From Tumebacillus lacus (GTDB lineage Bacteria > Bacillota > Bacilli > Tumebacillales > Tumebacillaceae), in the NCBI RefSeq assembly GCF_026410385.1, contig NZ_JAPMLT010000011.1:62001-126000 (forward strand): a DNA stretch of 64,000 nucleotides. The letters are read 5' to 3'. A model generated the notes under the pieces. The model was not told where the DNA came from and searched no databases. It was given only the letters and a program-made list of their open reading frames with translations. The number at the start of each line of letters is the position of its first letter. Position 1 is the first letter of the stretch. Shown here in pieces: positions 1-8,539 of this stretch. A program made the translations under genes and the position numbers.

Positions 1-1
1 G

Positions 2-124
2 ACTGGCCTCGTAGGTGATACGCTGATCGCTCAAAATGACGGGAACGTGGTTCTCTATGACACCATTGGAAACTACAACGGCGAGTGGAAGCCTGTCTGG
101 GCTACAAATACAGGCGGGCGATAA
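2..124 (+). CDS. C-terminal end of a B-lectin (mannose-binding) domain protein, partial
   Basis: The frame is open from the left edge and ends at TAA 122-124, leaving 40 residues. It contains QNDGNVVLY, which fits the QxDxNxVxY sugar-binding motif of bulb-type D-mannose lectins, followed by the VWATNTGG edge usual at the end of such a domain. In bacteria these domains sit in secreted bacteriocins of the lectin type, adhesins or glycan-binding exoproteins; the rest lies outside the window, so which one cannot be said. A strong terminator follows at 158-194, so this is the last gene of its transcript. Confidence 0.75.
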   Translation, partial: TGLVGDTLIAQNDGNVVLYDTIGNYNGEWKPVWATNTGGR

Positions 125-157
125 GAAGAAAGAACCACGGTTGTTAGGCGGCCGGAA

Positions 158-194
158 GATGACTTCTGATATTCATCAGGAGTCATCTTTTTTT
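158..194 (+). terminator. Rho-independent terminator
   Basis: A 13-bp stem (GATGACTTCTGAT / ATCAGGAGTCATC, one G-U pair) with loop ATTC is followed by seven T. It ends the lectin-domain transcript. Confidence 0.85.
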
Positions 195-250
195 ATGACC
201 ATTGATCAGTGCACTCGCAGTAGACGAATCAATGGAAGTGGAAGAAAAAC

Positions 251-621
251 GTGATGATCGCTGAGTCGATTGAGGAAGTTCAAAAAATACTTGAAGATCA
301 TGCCATAAAATGTGAGAACGGTTTTATTGGCAGAAGTGTGGGAAAGGAAATTTCCAATTGCGGGCAGGTGACACTAGAGGAATTTTGCAGAAGCACGTCG
401 ATCAGCGTATGTGGATGTTTAAGAACTTCATCTTTTACGCTGATTCCGTCGAAGAGGTGCTTGAGATCAAAAACATTTCGGGAGTACCACGAGTTGAAAA
501 CGCATTGCATGACTCCTGAACGGCGAATCCCTCTTTCATCCGAATGCCAGACGTCAATGGAGTGCTGTGCATCGGGCGCAATCCGATTCGCTTTATTGAG
601 AACACCTCCGCAAGCGTCTAA
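251..621 (+). pseudogene. Decayed small hypothetical gene (frameshift and internal stop)
   Basis: The frame starting at 251 gives a plausible start (MMIAESIEEVQKILEDHAIK) but loses protein-like composition near 385. From about 390 the neighbouring frame reads protein-like (KHVDQRMWMFKNFIFYADS, then SVEEVLEIKNISGVPR). That frame is broken by TGA at 517, then continues (MPDVNGVLCIGRNPIRF) to TAA 619-621. This pattern suggests a gene of about 120 codons inactivated by at least one frameshift and one stop. The family is not recognised. It could also be two small overlapping genes. No good ribosome site precedes 251. Confidence 0.35.
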
Positions 622-763
622 TCGAAAGCATATTCATGACAACACGACCGATGACAGACATAGCGTTTTGAACGGTTAAGATTATACTTGGGATGGTTAG
701 AAAGATAGTGAATGTCAATGAATGTATACACCTACGGGAAACTAATCGAACTGCTGAATACGA

Positions 764-796
764 CCGGTAGATCTTTAGATCTATCGGTTTTGTTTA
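764..796 (+). terminator. Rho-independent terminator
   Basis: An 11-bp stem (CCGGTAGATCT / AGATCTATCGG, one G-U) with a TT loop is followed by TTTTGTTT. It lies downstream of the decayed gene. Confidence 0.75.
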
Positions 797-825
797 TGTT
801 ATATAATTAATATAAAAATCACGAA

Positions 826-855
826 TTGCTCAATATTGAATTTTAATGGTAATAT
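826..855 (+). promoter_or_regulatory. Possible sigma-A promoter
   Basis: TTGCTC (826-831), an 18-base spacer and TAATAT (850-855) lie 71 bases upstream of the gene at 926. Both boxes are partial matches in an AT-rich region, so this is tentative. Confidence 0.3.
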
Positions 856-925
856 GTGGTGGCGGTTCATAGGAGCAATGGGAAAAATCCTCTAATAAGC
901 GTTGAGCTACGAAAGGTGGAGAAGC

Positions 926-1543
926 ATGAAGAGGTCAAAACCGCTGGTACTTGGTATTCTTGCGGCTGTTCTGGTAGTTGGTTTGCTCTGGTATACCGAT
1001 GAACGAAGAGAAGATCAACATCGAGAGGAGTACGACCATCATGTGCTCAAAGCCTTTTCCGAAATTGATATGGCTGAACATGAGGTACAGACCGTTTTAG
1101 AAAATTGGGAAAAGAAGTCGCCACGTGATATTTCCAGTTCCCTTCTGGCTATCTCTACGGCGCTTGCTCTTGCAGAAAATGATTTGCGGAGTTTGGAAGG
1201 CTATCTTCGTTATCATGATGATGCGAAAAGAGGTGGAAGCACTTCATTTCTCTCAAATCTCTTCTTATATTACAAACAAGCGGTAGATGCAAGACTTCGC
1301 GAAACATGGCCATATACAAATGACTCGAATCCAGTCAATATGAATTCTGAATTTTGGTTCACGTTGAACAAAGATATGCAAACAATTCAGGGAGACCTTG
1401 AACTTCTCGGTGACACTGACAGGTCTGTATTTGAGGATGCCAGTATGCTCGAATTGCATAATGATTGGCTGGATCAGGCTTCGAGATTGAAGTTTCAAGA
1501 AGTGAGAACACGTTATGAAGAAATGGAAGGGCGGACCAACTAA
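926..1543 (+). CDS. Membrane-anchored hypothetical protein, 205 aa
   Basis: The start is ATG 926 because AAAGGTGGAG lies just upstream; the frame extends to a TTG at 902 that lacks such a site. Residues about 5-22 are a single hydrophobic helix after MKRSK, and the rest is polar and helix-rich (many E, K, D, L), so the protein is probably anchored in the membrane with the bulk outside. I do not recognise the family. It stands alone between two terminators. Confidence 0.7.
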   Translation: MKRSKPLVLGILAAVLVVGLLWYTDERREDQHREEYDHHVLKAFSEIDMAEHEVQTVLENWEKKSPRDISSSLLAISTALALAENDLRSLEGYLRYHDDAKRGGSTSFLSNLFLYYKQAVDARLRETWPYTNDSNPVNMNSEFWFTLNKDMQTIQGDLELLGDTDRSVFEDASMLELHNDWLDQASRLKFQEVRTRYEEMEGRTN

Positions 1544-1569
1544 TATAGTACGGATGAGTTGCAGACCTC

Positions 1570-1606
1570 ACCCGATGAATCCAGTTGATTCGTCGGGTTT
1601 TTATTT
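1570..1606 (+). terminator. Rho-independent terminator, copy 1 of a recurring stem
   Basis: Stem ACCCGATGAATC / GATTCGTCGGGT with loop CAGTT, followed by TTTTATTTT. Nearly the same arms recur at 8483-8522 and 9555-9591. Confidence 0.85.
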
Positions 1607-1622
1607 TCTTCGGAGACTCCTC

Positions 1623-1652
1623 GCATAAACCTAATCTATCCAGCAAATGGTA
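1623..1652 (+). promoter_or_regulatory. Candidate sigma-G-like promoter of the ger operon
   Basis: GCATA (1623-1627) matches the sigma-G -35 consensus GHATR. After 18 bases comes AATGGTA (1646-1652), a 5/7 match to the -10 consensus CATXHTA. ger receptor operons are sigma-G dependent in Bacillus, which supports the reading, but the -10 is imperfect. Confidence 0.4.
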
Positions 1653-1695
1653 ACCTAGACAGCTATTGATACACGTAGGTGAGGGGCGGCACGAG

Positions 1696-3240
1696 ATGAG
1701 ATTTCGCAAGTCAAAAGAACCACAGAAACACAAACATGCGACGGATCACAGAAGTCAACATGAGCACGAGCAAGTGCCTGTGACGCAAACACAAGTCACG
1801 CCCGGATTGCAAGATCGAATCGAAGAAACAGCAAAACTGCTGGGCGGCAGCACAGACCTCGGCATTCGGACGTTCAGGCTGGGACCGGCTGGGGAACTAT
1901 TGATCGGCGTCCTGTTTCTCGATGGATTGGTGGATCAGGCCCGCGTCCAAGACGTGCAGGAAACTCTGTCTTTGCAAGCCGAAAAGGAGGGCTTTGCGAA
2001 ACAGGCACTCAAGGAGCAGGCGGTCATCGAGTGGGCACAAAATGCGATCACGGTCGGCGACGTGAAACGGGCGACAGATCTGCAGGCTGCGGCGCAGTCG
2101 CTCGTATCGGGCGAGACGGTGATCTTGTTTGACGGCTGCCAAGAACTGTTGTCGGTGACAACGAGCGCTCCAGAACATCGTGCCGTCTCCGAACCGGTCA
2201 CACAGACGGTCATTCGGGGTCCGCAAGAGGCGTTTACCGAGACGTTGCGGGTCAACACCTCGCTGGTGAGGCGGAAAATCAAAGATCCCAATCTCTGGAT
2301 GGAGACGAAACAGATCGGCAAGGTGACGAAAACGGATGTCGCCATCATGTATATCAACGGCCTCGTCAAAGAGTCGGTCTTGCAAGAACTCCATGCTCGG
2401 ATGGATCGCATCCAGATCGACGGAATCTTGGAGAGCGGCTATATCGAAGAGTTGATCCGGGAACAGCGATACGCTGTCTTTCCGACTGTAAACAATACGG
2501 AACGGCCGGATGTGGTCGCGGCTGCTCTGTTGGAAGGCCGAGTGGCGGTGTTTATCGACGGGACGCCGTTCGTCTTGCTGATGCCCACCGTTTTTATTCA
2601 ATTTTTTCAGGCGGCGGAAGATTATTATCATCTGTCCGATTTCGGGGTGCTCCGCCTCTTGCGGTTGACCTCCTTTTTTCTGGCTTTGCTCGCTCCGTCG
2701 CTGTACATAGCCATCACGACGTTTCATCAGGAGATGCTGCCGACCTCGCTTTTGATCAGCTTGGCCGCGCAACGGGAAGGCATCCCCTTTCCGGCATTTG
2801 CGGAAGCGTTGATGATGGAGATCACGTTCGAACTGCTTCGCGAGGCCGGGATCCGCATGCCAAGGGCGGTGGGTACCGCCATTTCCATCGTCGGCGCGCT
2901 GGTGCTAGGACAGGCGGCGGTACAGGCTGGTTTGGTATCGCCTGCTATGGTGATCATCGTGTCGATCACAGCGATCAACTCGTTTGTTTTTCCTAACTAT
3001 GCGATCTCCATCGCCACTCGCGTTTTGCGCTTTCCGTTGATGTTGCTGGCTGCGACGTTTGGCATCTTCGGCATCATCGTCGGCATGCTCGCGTTGCTGT
3101 TCCATCTGACCAGCATCCGGTCGTTCGGGGTTCCGTATCTGACTCCCTTCTCGCCGTTTGTATGGGGAGATCAAAAGGACGCTCTGGTGCGATGGCCCCG
3201 CGAGGTCAGGGTCGGTCAAAAGGGAGGGAAGGCGGAGTGA
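1696..3240 (+). CDS. gerA: Spore germination receptor A subunit (GerAA/GerKA family), 514 aa
   Basis: This is the A subunit of a nutrient germinant receptor in the spore inner membrane. It has a hydrophilic N-terminal half (about residues 1-290), then a membrane half with several hydrophobic helices, including LTSFFLALLAPSLYIAITTF, which is typical of GerA proteins, and a basic C-terminus. Start ATG 1696 is chosen for the AGGTGAGGGG site 9-10 bases upstream; an upstream TTG at 1666 has none. The stop overlaps the GTG of gerC (GTGA), so the two are translationally coupled. Length is usual for the family. The germinant cannot be told from sequence. Confidence 0.93.
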   Translation: MRFRKSKEPQKHKHATDHRSQHEHEQVPVTQTQVTPGLQDRIEETAKLLGGSTDLGIRTFRLGPAGELLIGVLFLDGLVDQARVQDVQETLSLQAEKEGFAKQALKEQAVIEWAQNAITVGDVKRATDLQAAAQSLVSGETVILFDGCQELLSVTTSAPEHRAVSEPVTQTVIRGPQEAFTETLRVNTSLVRRKIKDPNLWMETKQIGKVTKTDVAIMYINGLVKESVLQELHARMDRIQIDGILESGYIEELIREQRYAVFPTVNNTERPDVVAAALLEGRVAVFIDGTPFVLLMPTVFIQFFQAAEDYYHLSDFGVLRLLRLTSFFLALLAPSLYIAITTFHQEMLPTSLLISLAAQREGIPFPAFAEALMMEITFELLREAGIRMPRAVGTAISIVGALVLGQAAVQAGLVSPAMVIIVSITAINSFVFPNYAISIATRVLRFPLMLLAATFGIFGIIVGMLALLFHLTSIRSFGVPYLTPFSPFVWGDQKDALVRWPREVRVGQKGGKAE

Positions 3241-4475
3241 AGCGTACGTTCCTGCTCGTTCTCACGATGCTTCTCGTCGTGCTGATGATCACCGGCTGTT
3301 GGAATCGGCGGGAACTCAATGAGTTGTCCATCGTGGGTGCGATCGGCATCGACAAAGAACCGGGTGCTGACCAATACATGTTTTCCGTCCAGGTGATCAA
3401 TCAAGGCGTGATCTCCTCGAAAGGCGGCGGGGAAGGGATCGGACAGGCGTCGGTCACAACGTTTGAAATGGAGACGTCGTCGATGTTTGAAGGCATGCGG
3501 AGATTGACGACCGTCTCACCTCGGAAGCTCTATCTGGCGCATATGCGCATGTTGATCCTCTCTGAGGAAGTCGCTAAAGAAGGTGTCGGACCGATCCTCG
3601 ATCTGTTTTCGAGAGATCATGAATACAGACCTGATTTTTATGTGATCGTGACAAAAGACACGAAGGCGGGAGATGTGCTGAAACAATTTACCCAAATCGA
3701 AAAAGTCCCTGCGAACAAACTGTTCAGTTCACTGGAGATGTCGGAGAAACACTGGGCTCCGACGGTTGCCGTGCGATTGGATGAAGTGGAAGCGAGCTTG
3801 GTCTCCTTGGGCAAACAGCCGGTCTTGACCGGCGTGATGGTGCGAGGGGATGAGCGGGCCGGGGAAAGTGAAAAGGCTCTGCAGCGTCTGGAGCCGCCCG
3901 CTTACGTCGTCTACACAGGCATTGGCGTCTTCCGGGGTGACAAATTGGTCGGCTGGCTGAACGAGGAGGAGAGCAAGGGCTATAACTACATCGCGGACAA
4001 CGTAAAAAGCACGGTCGGCCCCCTAGCCTGCCCGCAAAAGGGGGAGGTGATCTTGGAGATGATTCGCTCTTCATCCAACGTGCAGGCGAAATTTCAAAAC
4101 GGCAAACCGCAGATTCAGATCAAGATCAAGGCCGAGGGGAATGTGGGGGAAGTGCTATGCGACGTGGACCTGCAAGATCCGAAGACGATTGAGAAACTGG
4201 AGCGCAACGGCGAGCAAAGAATCAAACAGATCATTCAGCGGGCAGTCGACAAAGCGCAGCACCAATACCGCTCCGATATTTTCGGCTTCGGAGAAGTGAT
4301 CCACCGCGAGGATGCGAAGTATTGGAAGAAGATCCAAGGAGAGTGGGACGAAGTCTTTCCTCATGTTCCTGTGGTTGTCGACGTAGATCTGCAGATTCGC
4401 AGAACGGGAACGAAAGTAAACTCCTATCTGACAGAAATGCGAAAAGCAAGGGAAAAGGCCAAGGAGCAGAAGTAG
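3237..4475 (+). CDS. gerC: Spore germination lipoprotein, Ger(x)C family, 412 aa
   Basis: C subunit of the germinant receptor, a lipoprotein on the outer face of the spore inner membrane. The N-terminus KRTFLLVLTMLLVV leads to lipobox ITGC (Cys21), followed by WNRRELNELSIVGAIGID, a hallmark of Ger(x)C proteins. The start is GTG 3237, overlapping the gerA stop; a longer frame reaches ATG 3162 but would bury the signal peptide. The order A-C-small-B differs from the common A-B-C order. Confidence 0.93.
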   Translation: MKRTFLLVLTMLLVVLMITGCWNRRELNELSIVGAIGIDKEPGADQYMFSVQVINQGVISSKGGGEGIGQASVTTFEMETSSMFEGMRRLTTVSPRKLYLAHMRMLILSEEVAKEGVGPILDLFSRDHEYRPDFYVIVTKDTKAGDVLKQFTQIEKVPANKLFSSLEMSEKHWAPTVAVRLDEVEASLVSLGKQPVLTGVMVRGDERAGESEKALQRLEPPAYVVYTGIGVFRGDKLVGWLNEEESKGYNYIADNVKSTVGPLACPQKGEVILEMIRSSSNVQAKFQNGKPQIQIKIKAEGNVGEVLCDVDLQDPKTIEKLERNGEQRIKQIIQRAVDKAQHQYRSDIFGFGEVIHREDAKYWKKIQGEWDEVFPHVPVVVDVDLQIRRTGTKVNSYLTEMRKAREKAKEQK

Positions 4476-4492
4476 GGAGGTGACGATCAAAG

Positions 4493-4723
4493 ATGGCCGC
4501 TTTCACAGTCCTGGCAGCAGCGCTTGCGGTAGCTTGGATCGAAGTCCCCTCTCTTCGGAAACGGAAGCGCAGGAAAGAACTGTGGGTGTTTGCTTTCTTT
4601 TTGTGTGTGGCGACAGGGTTGAATGTCCTGAAGGCCCTCGATGTGGAGATTCCGAATCTTTTTCAGCCGATCAACGCGGTGTACAAGCCGGTGAGTGACC
4701 TGATCGAGGGAATGTTGAAGTGA
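4493..4723 (+). CDS. Small two-helix membrane protein of the ger operon, 76 aa
   Basis: It has two hydrophobic segments (about residues 2-18 and 29-46) separated by a basic loop PSLRKRKRRKE. It lies 17 bases after gerC, with GGGAGGTGA upstream of ATG 4493, and 37 bases before gerB. Many ger operons encode a 55-80 residue two-TM D protein that modulates receptor activity; this gene fits in size, topology and position. Identity with that group is inferred. Confidence 0.75.
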   Translation: MAAFTVLAAALAVAWIEVPSLRKRKRRKELWVFAFFLCVATGLNVLKALDVEIPNLFQPINAVYKPVSDLIEGMLK

Positions 4724-4760
4724 CTCGGAGTGGAAGACGAGCGAGCGAGGGGGCAAAGCT

Positions 4761-5858
4761 GTGGATAACGGGAAGATAAGCGGTCATCAATTGATGATCC
4801 TGACCATGTTGTTCACGATGGGAAGCAGCATCTTGGTCGTCCCTTCCGGGCTGGCCGGCACTGTCCAGCAAGATGCTTGGTTGCCGGTGGTGGTGGGGAT
4901 TGTGGTCACGTTGGCCTTGTCCTGGTTCTATCTCTATATCGGGAGTTTGTATCCGGATCGAACGTTGGTCGAGATCATCGAGAAACTGTTCGGACGGTGG
5001 GTGGGTGCCCCGATCACGTTGCTTTTTATCGTGGTTGCTTTCTGTGTCGGCTCGGGTAGCTGCCTGTACTATCTGGGAGACTTCATGACCACGCAGATCA
5101 TGCCGGAGACGCCGATCCAGTATTTCCATCTCCTGTATATCTTGCTGTTGATCCAGGGAACGCGGCTGGGATTGGAAACATTGGCCCGATCTGCGGAGAT
5201 TTTATTTCCTTTTTTTCTCCTATTGGTGATCGCGTTCATTATCTTCGTGTCCCCTCAAATCGAGACAGACCGGCTGCAACCGATGCTGGAGGCGGAGTTC
5301 AAGCCGATCTTACAGTCCACGTTGTCTTATGTGAGTTTTTCCGGTTTCCCGCTGATCTTTATGTTGATGCTGACCCCGGCCTGTACGGATCGAGGCAAGA
5401 GACTGCAAAAGAAGTTTTTGCTCGGCAATCTGATCGGGGGACTGTTGATCTTGATCACGACGATCCTCTGTGTGCTCGTTTTGGGCGTGGATGCCACGTC
5501 CAGAAGCATGTATCCAAACTATGCGTTGGCAAGAAAAATCAATCTCTTCAACTTCATCAACAGGATCGAAGTGATCATGGCGATCATCTGGTTTGTTTCG
5601 TTATTTTTTAAAATCGTGGTTTATTTCTACGCTGGGGTGCTCGCGATGGCGCAACTGCTACGGATCGAGAATTATCGAGTGTTGACCTTTCCGTTTGGGA
5701 TGATGTTGTATGTGCTGTCCTTGATGGTGTATCCAGACTCTTCGTTTATGCGGCACTGGGACAGCACGATCTGGGTGCCTCTCATTGCGACGTTTGGTTT
5801 GGTGTTTCCGCTGCTGTTCGTCGCCGTCGCAATTGGAAAGAAGTTCCTCACCCGATGA
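4761..5858 (+). CDS. gerB: Spore germination permease-like B subunit (GerB family), 365 aa
   Basis: B subunit of the receptor, with about ten hydrophobic helices, related to amino acid/polyamine permeases. The N-terminus GKISGHQLMILTMLFTMGSS matches the usual GerB opening (I-S-x-x-Q). The start is GTG 4761, with a GGGGGC site upstream. Last gene of the operon, followed by a strong terminator. Confidence 0.93.
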   Translation: MDNGKISGHQLMILTMLFTMGSSILVVPSGLAGTVQQDAWLPVVVGIVVTLALSWFYLYIGSLYPDRTLVEIIEKLFGRWVGAPITLLFIVVAFCVGSGSCLYYLGDFMTTQIMPETPIQYFHLLYILLLIQGTRLGLETLARSAEILFPFFLLLVIAFIIFVSPQIETDRLQPMLEAEFKPILQSTLSYVSFSGFPLIFMLMLTPACTDRGKRLQKKFLLGNLIGGLLILITTILCVLVLGVDATSRSMYPNYALARKINLFNFINRIEVIMAIIWFVSLFFKIVVYFYAGVLAMAQLLRIENYRVLTFPFGMMLYVLSLMVYPDSSFMRHWDSTIWVPLIATFGLVFPLLFVAVAIGKKFLTR

Positions 5859-5864
5859 AACGAA

Positions 5865-5920
5865 AAACACTCCGCATCAATGGGATTCCGATTCCCGGTT
5901 GATGCGGAGTGTTTTGTTTT
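5865..5920 (+). terminator. Terminator of the ger operon
   Basis: AACACTCCGCATCAA pairs with TTGATGCGGAGTGTT across a GGATTCC-containing loop and is followed by TTGTTTT. Long and stable. Confidence 0.85.
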
Positions 5921-5954
5921 CCGGACCTATTGACAAGTTCCGTATGTGGATCTT

Positions 5955-5969
5955 TATGAAAAATACATA
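5955..5969. promoter_or_regulatory. PlcR-box-like element upstream of phospholipase C
   Basis: TATGAAAAATACATA resembles the B. cereus PlcR box TATGNAN4TNCATA but has three instead of four central bases. It lies 142 bases before the PLC start. A 13-base stretch, TTTATGAAAAATA, covering it recurs at 6010-6022. The region is AT-rich, so chance is possible. Confidence 0.25.
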
Positions 5970-5999
5970 GGCAATAAGACTTATTTGTTAAACCTATCA

Positions 6000-6029
6000 T
6001 TGACGATTTTTTATGAAAAATAGTATTGT
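6000..6029 (+). promoter_or_regulatory. Possible sigma-A promoter of the first PLC
   Basis: TTGACG (6000-6005), an 18-base spacer and TATTGT (6024-6029), 83 bases before the start codon. Strong -35, weak -10. Confidence 0.4.
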
Positions 6030-6111
6030 ACTACTCGGGATAATTTTATAAGTGGTTAATGAATAGAATTATTCCGAACTTAATCATCAGCTGTGGAGGT
6101 ATTCCAAGTAC

Positions 6112-6933
6112 ATGTCCAACAATCGCATGAAGTTACTCACCGTTCTCAGTCTCACAGCTCCAGCCATGCTCTTTGCAACCACTTCATCTGCACTCGCATG
6201 GTCGGCAGATGATGCGCATCTCCCGGCGAAAAGCACGCACTTGTTTATCGCTTCCAACGCGGTTGAGATCTTGAAACATTCTGCCGACCCGTCGATCAAA
6301 CTGGCCGGGGACACGATGGAACAGTATCGTCAGGATTGGGAGCAAGGCTTGTACGATGCGGATCACATGAATCCGTATTATGACAGCTACACGTTCACCT
6401 CGCACTTTTATGATCCGGACACGATGACCAACTACGCCGGACTGTCCTATCCGACAGCGCGCCAAGCCGGGAGCAAGTATTTCAAAATGGCGGGCGACCA
6501 TTACAAAATGGGCAACTTGCAAAGCGCCTTCTACTATCTGGGCGTGTCGTTGCACTTTTTCACAGACCTGACCCAACCGATGCATGCGGCGAATTTCTCC
6601 AACCTCAATCACGGAGCACCCGGCTATCACTCCAAGTTTGAAGAGTACGCGACTCAGATTCAAAGTCATGCTGCCGTCACCTCCGGGCTCCCGACGCAAC
6701 TCGCCACCAATGATCCGGAGCAATGGCTGCACCTCACCGCCAAGGAATCGAAGTCGCACTTCCCGGAGATTTACAACAGCGAGATTCAAGGATGGTTCTG
6801 GGATGCTACGTTCAGCCAGTGGGCGGCCGATCAATGGCGAGCCGCAGTCACCGCCCCGACGAAGCAACGTTTGACAGCCGCTCAACAACATACAGCCGGT
6901 TTCGCCTACCTGTGGTGGCAGACGTATCGCTAA
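6112..6933 (+). CDS. plc: Secreted zinc-dependent phospholipase C, 273 aa
   Basis: This hydrolyses phosphatidylcholine-type lipids outside the cell. A signal peptide (residues 1-29, ending SALA) precedes Trp30; the mature start WSADD is like WSAEDK of B. cereus PC-PLC, whose N-terminal Trp ligates zinc. Other ligand motifs are present in order: STHLFIA, GLYDADHMNPYYDSYTF, SHFYDPD, LGVSLHFFTDLTQPMHAANF and YHSKFEEY. Length matches the single-domain B. cereus enzyme. GGAGG lies 12 bases upstream. The next gene is a longer paralogue. Both share the decamer TATTTGTTAA upstream (5982-5991 and 6943-6952). Confidence 0.93.
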   Translation: MSNNRMKLLTVLSLTAPAMLFATTSSALAWSADDAHLPAKSTHLFIASNAVEILKHSADPSIKLAGDTMEQYRQDWEQGLYDADHMNPYYDSYTFTSHFYDPDTMTNYAGLSYPTARQAGSKYFKMAGDHYKMGNLQSAFYYLGVSLHFFTDLTQPMHAANFSNLNHGAPGYHSKFEEYATQIQSHAAVTSGLPTQLATNDPEQWLHLTAKESKSHFPEIYNSEIQGWFWDATFSQWAADQWRAAVTAPTKQRLTAAQQHTAGFAYLWWQTYR

Positions 6934-7054
6934 GTGGATTTGTATTTGTTAAGTTTTTATTAAAAAACACATTTGTCATAAATGGTTGATTATGCGATGA
7001 TGGCAAAAGATTTACACGATCCGAATTTTCCAAAAGAAGGGAAGAGTGAAAATC

Positions 7055-8467
7055 ATGAAAAAACCGATTTCCATCATCGCATGGACAGCCGCACTCGGGT
7101 TGACGGCAGCCGTCGCCCCTGCGACGGAGTCACCGACTGCGCACGCTTGGGGAGCAGATGCTCCGCACGATCCGGAGCACAGCACGCACTTGTGGATCGC
7201 GGACAACGCCATCGAGATCATGGCACGAAACACGGACGGCACTGTCAAAGCCAACGAAGTCGGGTACTTGAATGATCCCCAGTACCGCAACCAGTTCGAG
7301 CAGGGCCTGTACGACGCCGACTATCTCGATCCGTTCAACAACGGCGGCTACACGTTCGGCGGCTGGAAATCGCACTTCTACGATCCGGATACAAAAGAAA
7401 ACTACTACGGGGAAACTTCACCGACCGCGTTAACGGAAGGTTCGAAGTATTTCAAATACGCGGGTGAGTATTTTCAAAAAGGCAACTATGACAAAGCGTT
7501 CTACTTCCTCGGCGTCGCCGCTCACTACTTCACCGATTCCACGCAGCCGATGCACTCGTCCAACTTCACGGCACTCGATTCCCCGACAGGTTTCCACAGT
7601 GACTATGAAGAGTACGCGCAGACGATCCATGACCGCGCCTTGGTGACCGATGCGAACGGCCACTACAACAGCGCAATCACCACCCCGGAGAGTTGGGTCC
7701 ACGCGGCGGCGGTCAACTCCAAGGCAAAATTTGCAACAATCGGCAACTCTACGGTGTACAGCTACTACAACGCCGGAAATACAGCCGCGTGGCAGCAGGC
7801 GGTCACGCCGGGCACCTTGTCCAGCCTCGATGCGGCGCAACGTCAGACGGCCGGGTTTCTGCACCTGTGGTTCAAAACGTACGTCGGCGATACTCCTGTC
7901 AAAACTCCGAAAGACAACGGGGTGCTGCTGGACTCCAAAGGCGACACGCTGCAGGCTGGGAAACCGTACTACCTGGTTCCGAGCTCGTATCCGAAGCGCG
8001 GTTTGACGTTTGAAGTGTATAACAACTGGGACTACGTGCTCCAATCAGCCGCCCAAGCGGACGCGTATGTCCACGGCACGCCGGTCGTCTTGCACAAAGA
8101 GGGCGATGTGAACGATCCGAACATCTACCACGGCAGCGATGCCTCGATCTCGATGACAGCCTCCAACTGGAGCAGCTACAACTACTTCACCACGTACAAG
8201 AAAAACAGCTACTACCCGTATCAGGACAGCCGAGGTGTCCCGGTCTACATGGACGTGCAAGACCACCGCGATGTGTATCGGCTGACGAGAACGGCCGCCG
8301 GCTCTTCTTCTCTCAACCTGAACACGGGCAAGTATCTGAACAGCATCTCGCCGCTCCAACAGGAACTCTACCTGGGCTGGCTGGCGATCAGCACGAAAAA
8401 CTGGTCGTATCTGACGACCAACCACCAAAGCAGCGAAGCGATCTGGCAGTTCGTGCCGGTTCAATAG
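7055..8467 (+). CDS. Secreted two-domain zinc-dependent phospholipase C, 470 aa
   Basis: A signal peptide ending TAHA precedes Trp32 (WGADAPHD). The catalytic domain (about residues 32-284) keeps STHLWIA, GLYDADYLDPFNNGGYTF, SHFYDPD, LGVAAHYFTDSTQPMHSSNF and FHSDYEEY, so zinc ligands appear intact. A further region of about 180 residues follows. It opens GVLLDSKGDTLQAGKPYYLV, resembling the first strands of Kunitz/STI-type beta-trefoil folds, and is rich in Y, S and W; it is not the PLAT/C2 domain of clostridial alpha toxin as far as I can see. The start is ATG 7055 (GAAGGG upstream); GTG 7046 is an alternative. Confidence 0.88.
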   Translation: MKKPISIIAWTAALGLTAAVAPATESPTAHAWGADAPHDPEHSTHLWIADNAIEIMARNTDGTVKANEVGYLNDPQYRNQFEQGLYDADYLDPFNNGGYTFGGWKSHFYDPDTKENYYGETSPTALTEGSKYFKYAGEYFQKGNYDKAFYFLGVAAHYFTDSTQPMHSSNFTALDSPTGFHSDYEEYAQTIHDRALVTDANGHYNSAITTPESWVHAAAVNSKAKFATIGNSTVYSYYNAGNTAAWQQAVTPGTLSSLDAAQRQTAGFLHLWFKTYVGDTPVKTPKDNGVLLDSKGDTLQAGKPYYLVPSSYPKRGLTFEVYNNWDYVLQSAAQADAYVHGTPVVLHKEGDVNDPNIYHGSDASISMTASNWSSYNYFTTYKKNSYYPYQDSRGVPVYMDVQDHRDVYRLTRTAAGSSSLNLNTGKYLNSISPLQQELYLGWLAISTKNWSYLTTNHQSSEAIWQFVPVQ

Positions 8468-8482
8468 TTCAGAAGAGTGCGC

Positions 8483-8522
8483 AACACCCGATGAATCGAA
8501 ATGATTCGTTGGGTGTTTTTAT
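8483..8522 (+). terminator. Rho-independent terminator, copy 2 of a recurring stem
   Basis: AACACCCGATGAATC pairs with GATTCGTTGGGTGTT around GAAAT, then a T-run. Same family as 1570-1606. Confidence 0.85.
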
Positions 8523-8539
8523 TTCGAAGGAAGAAGGCG

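Larger units (their letters stand above)
622..925. other. Intergenic stretch, AT-rich
   Basis: About 300 bases without a convincing gene. It holds one terminator (764-796) and then an AT-rich stretch with a possible promoter (826-855) for the gene at 926. Nothing else was recognised. Confidence 0.5.
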
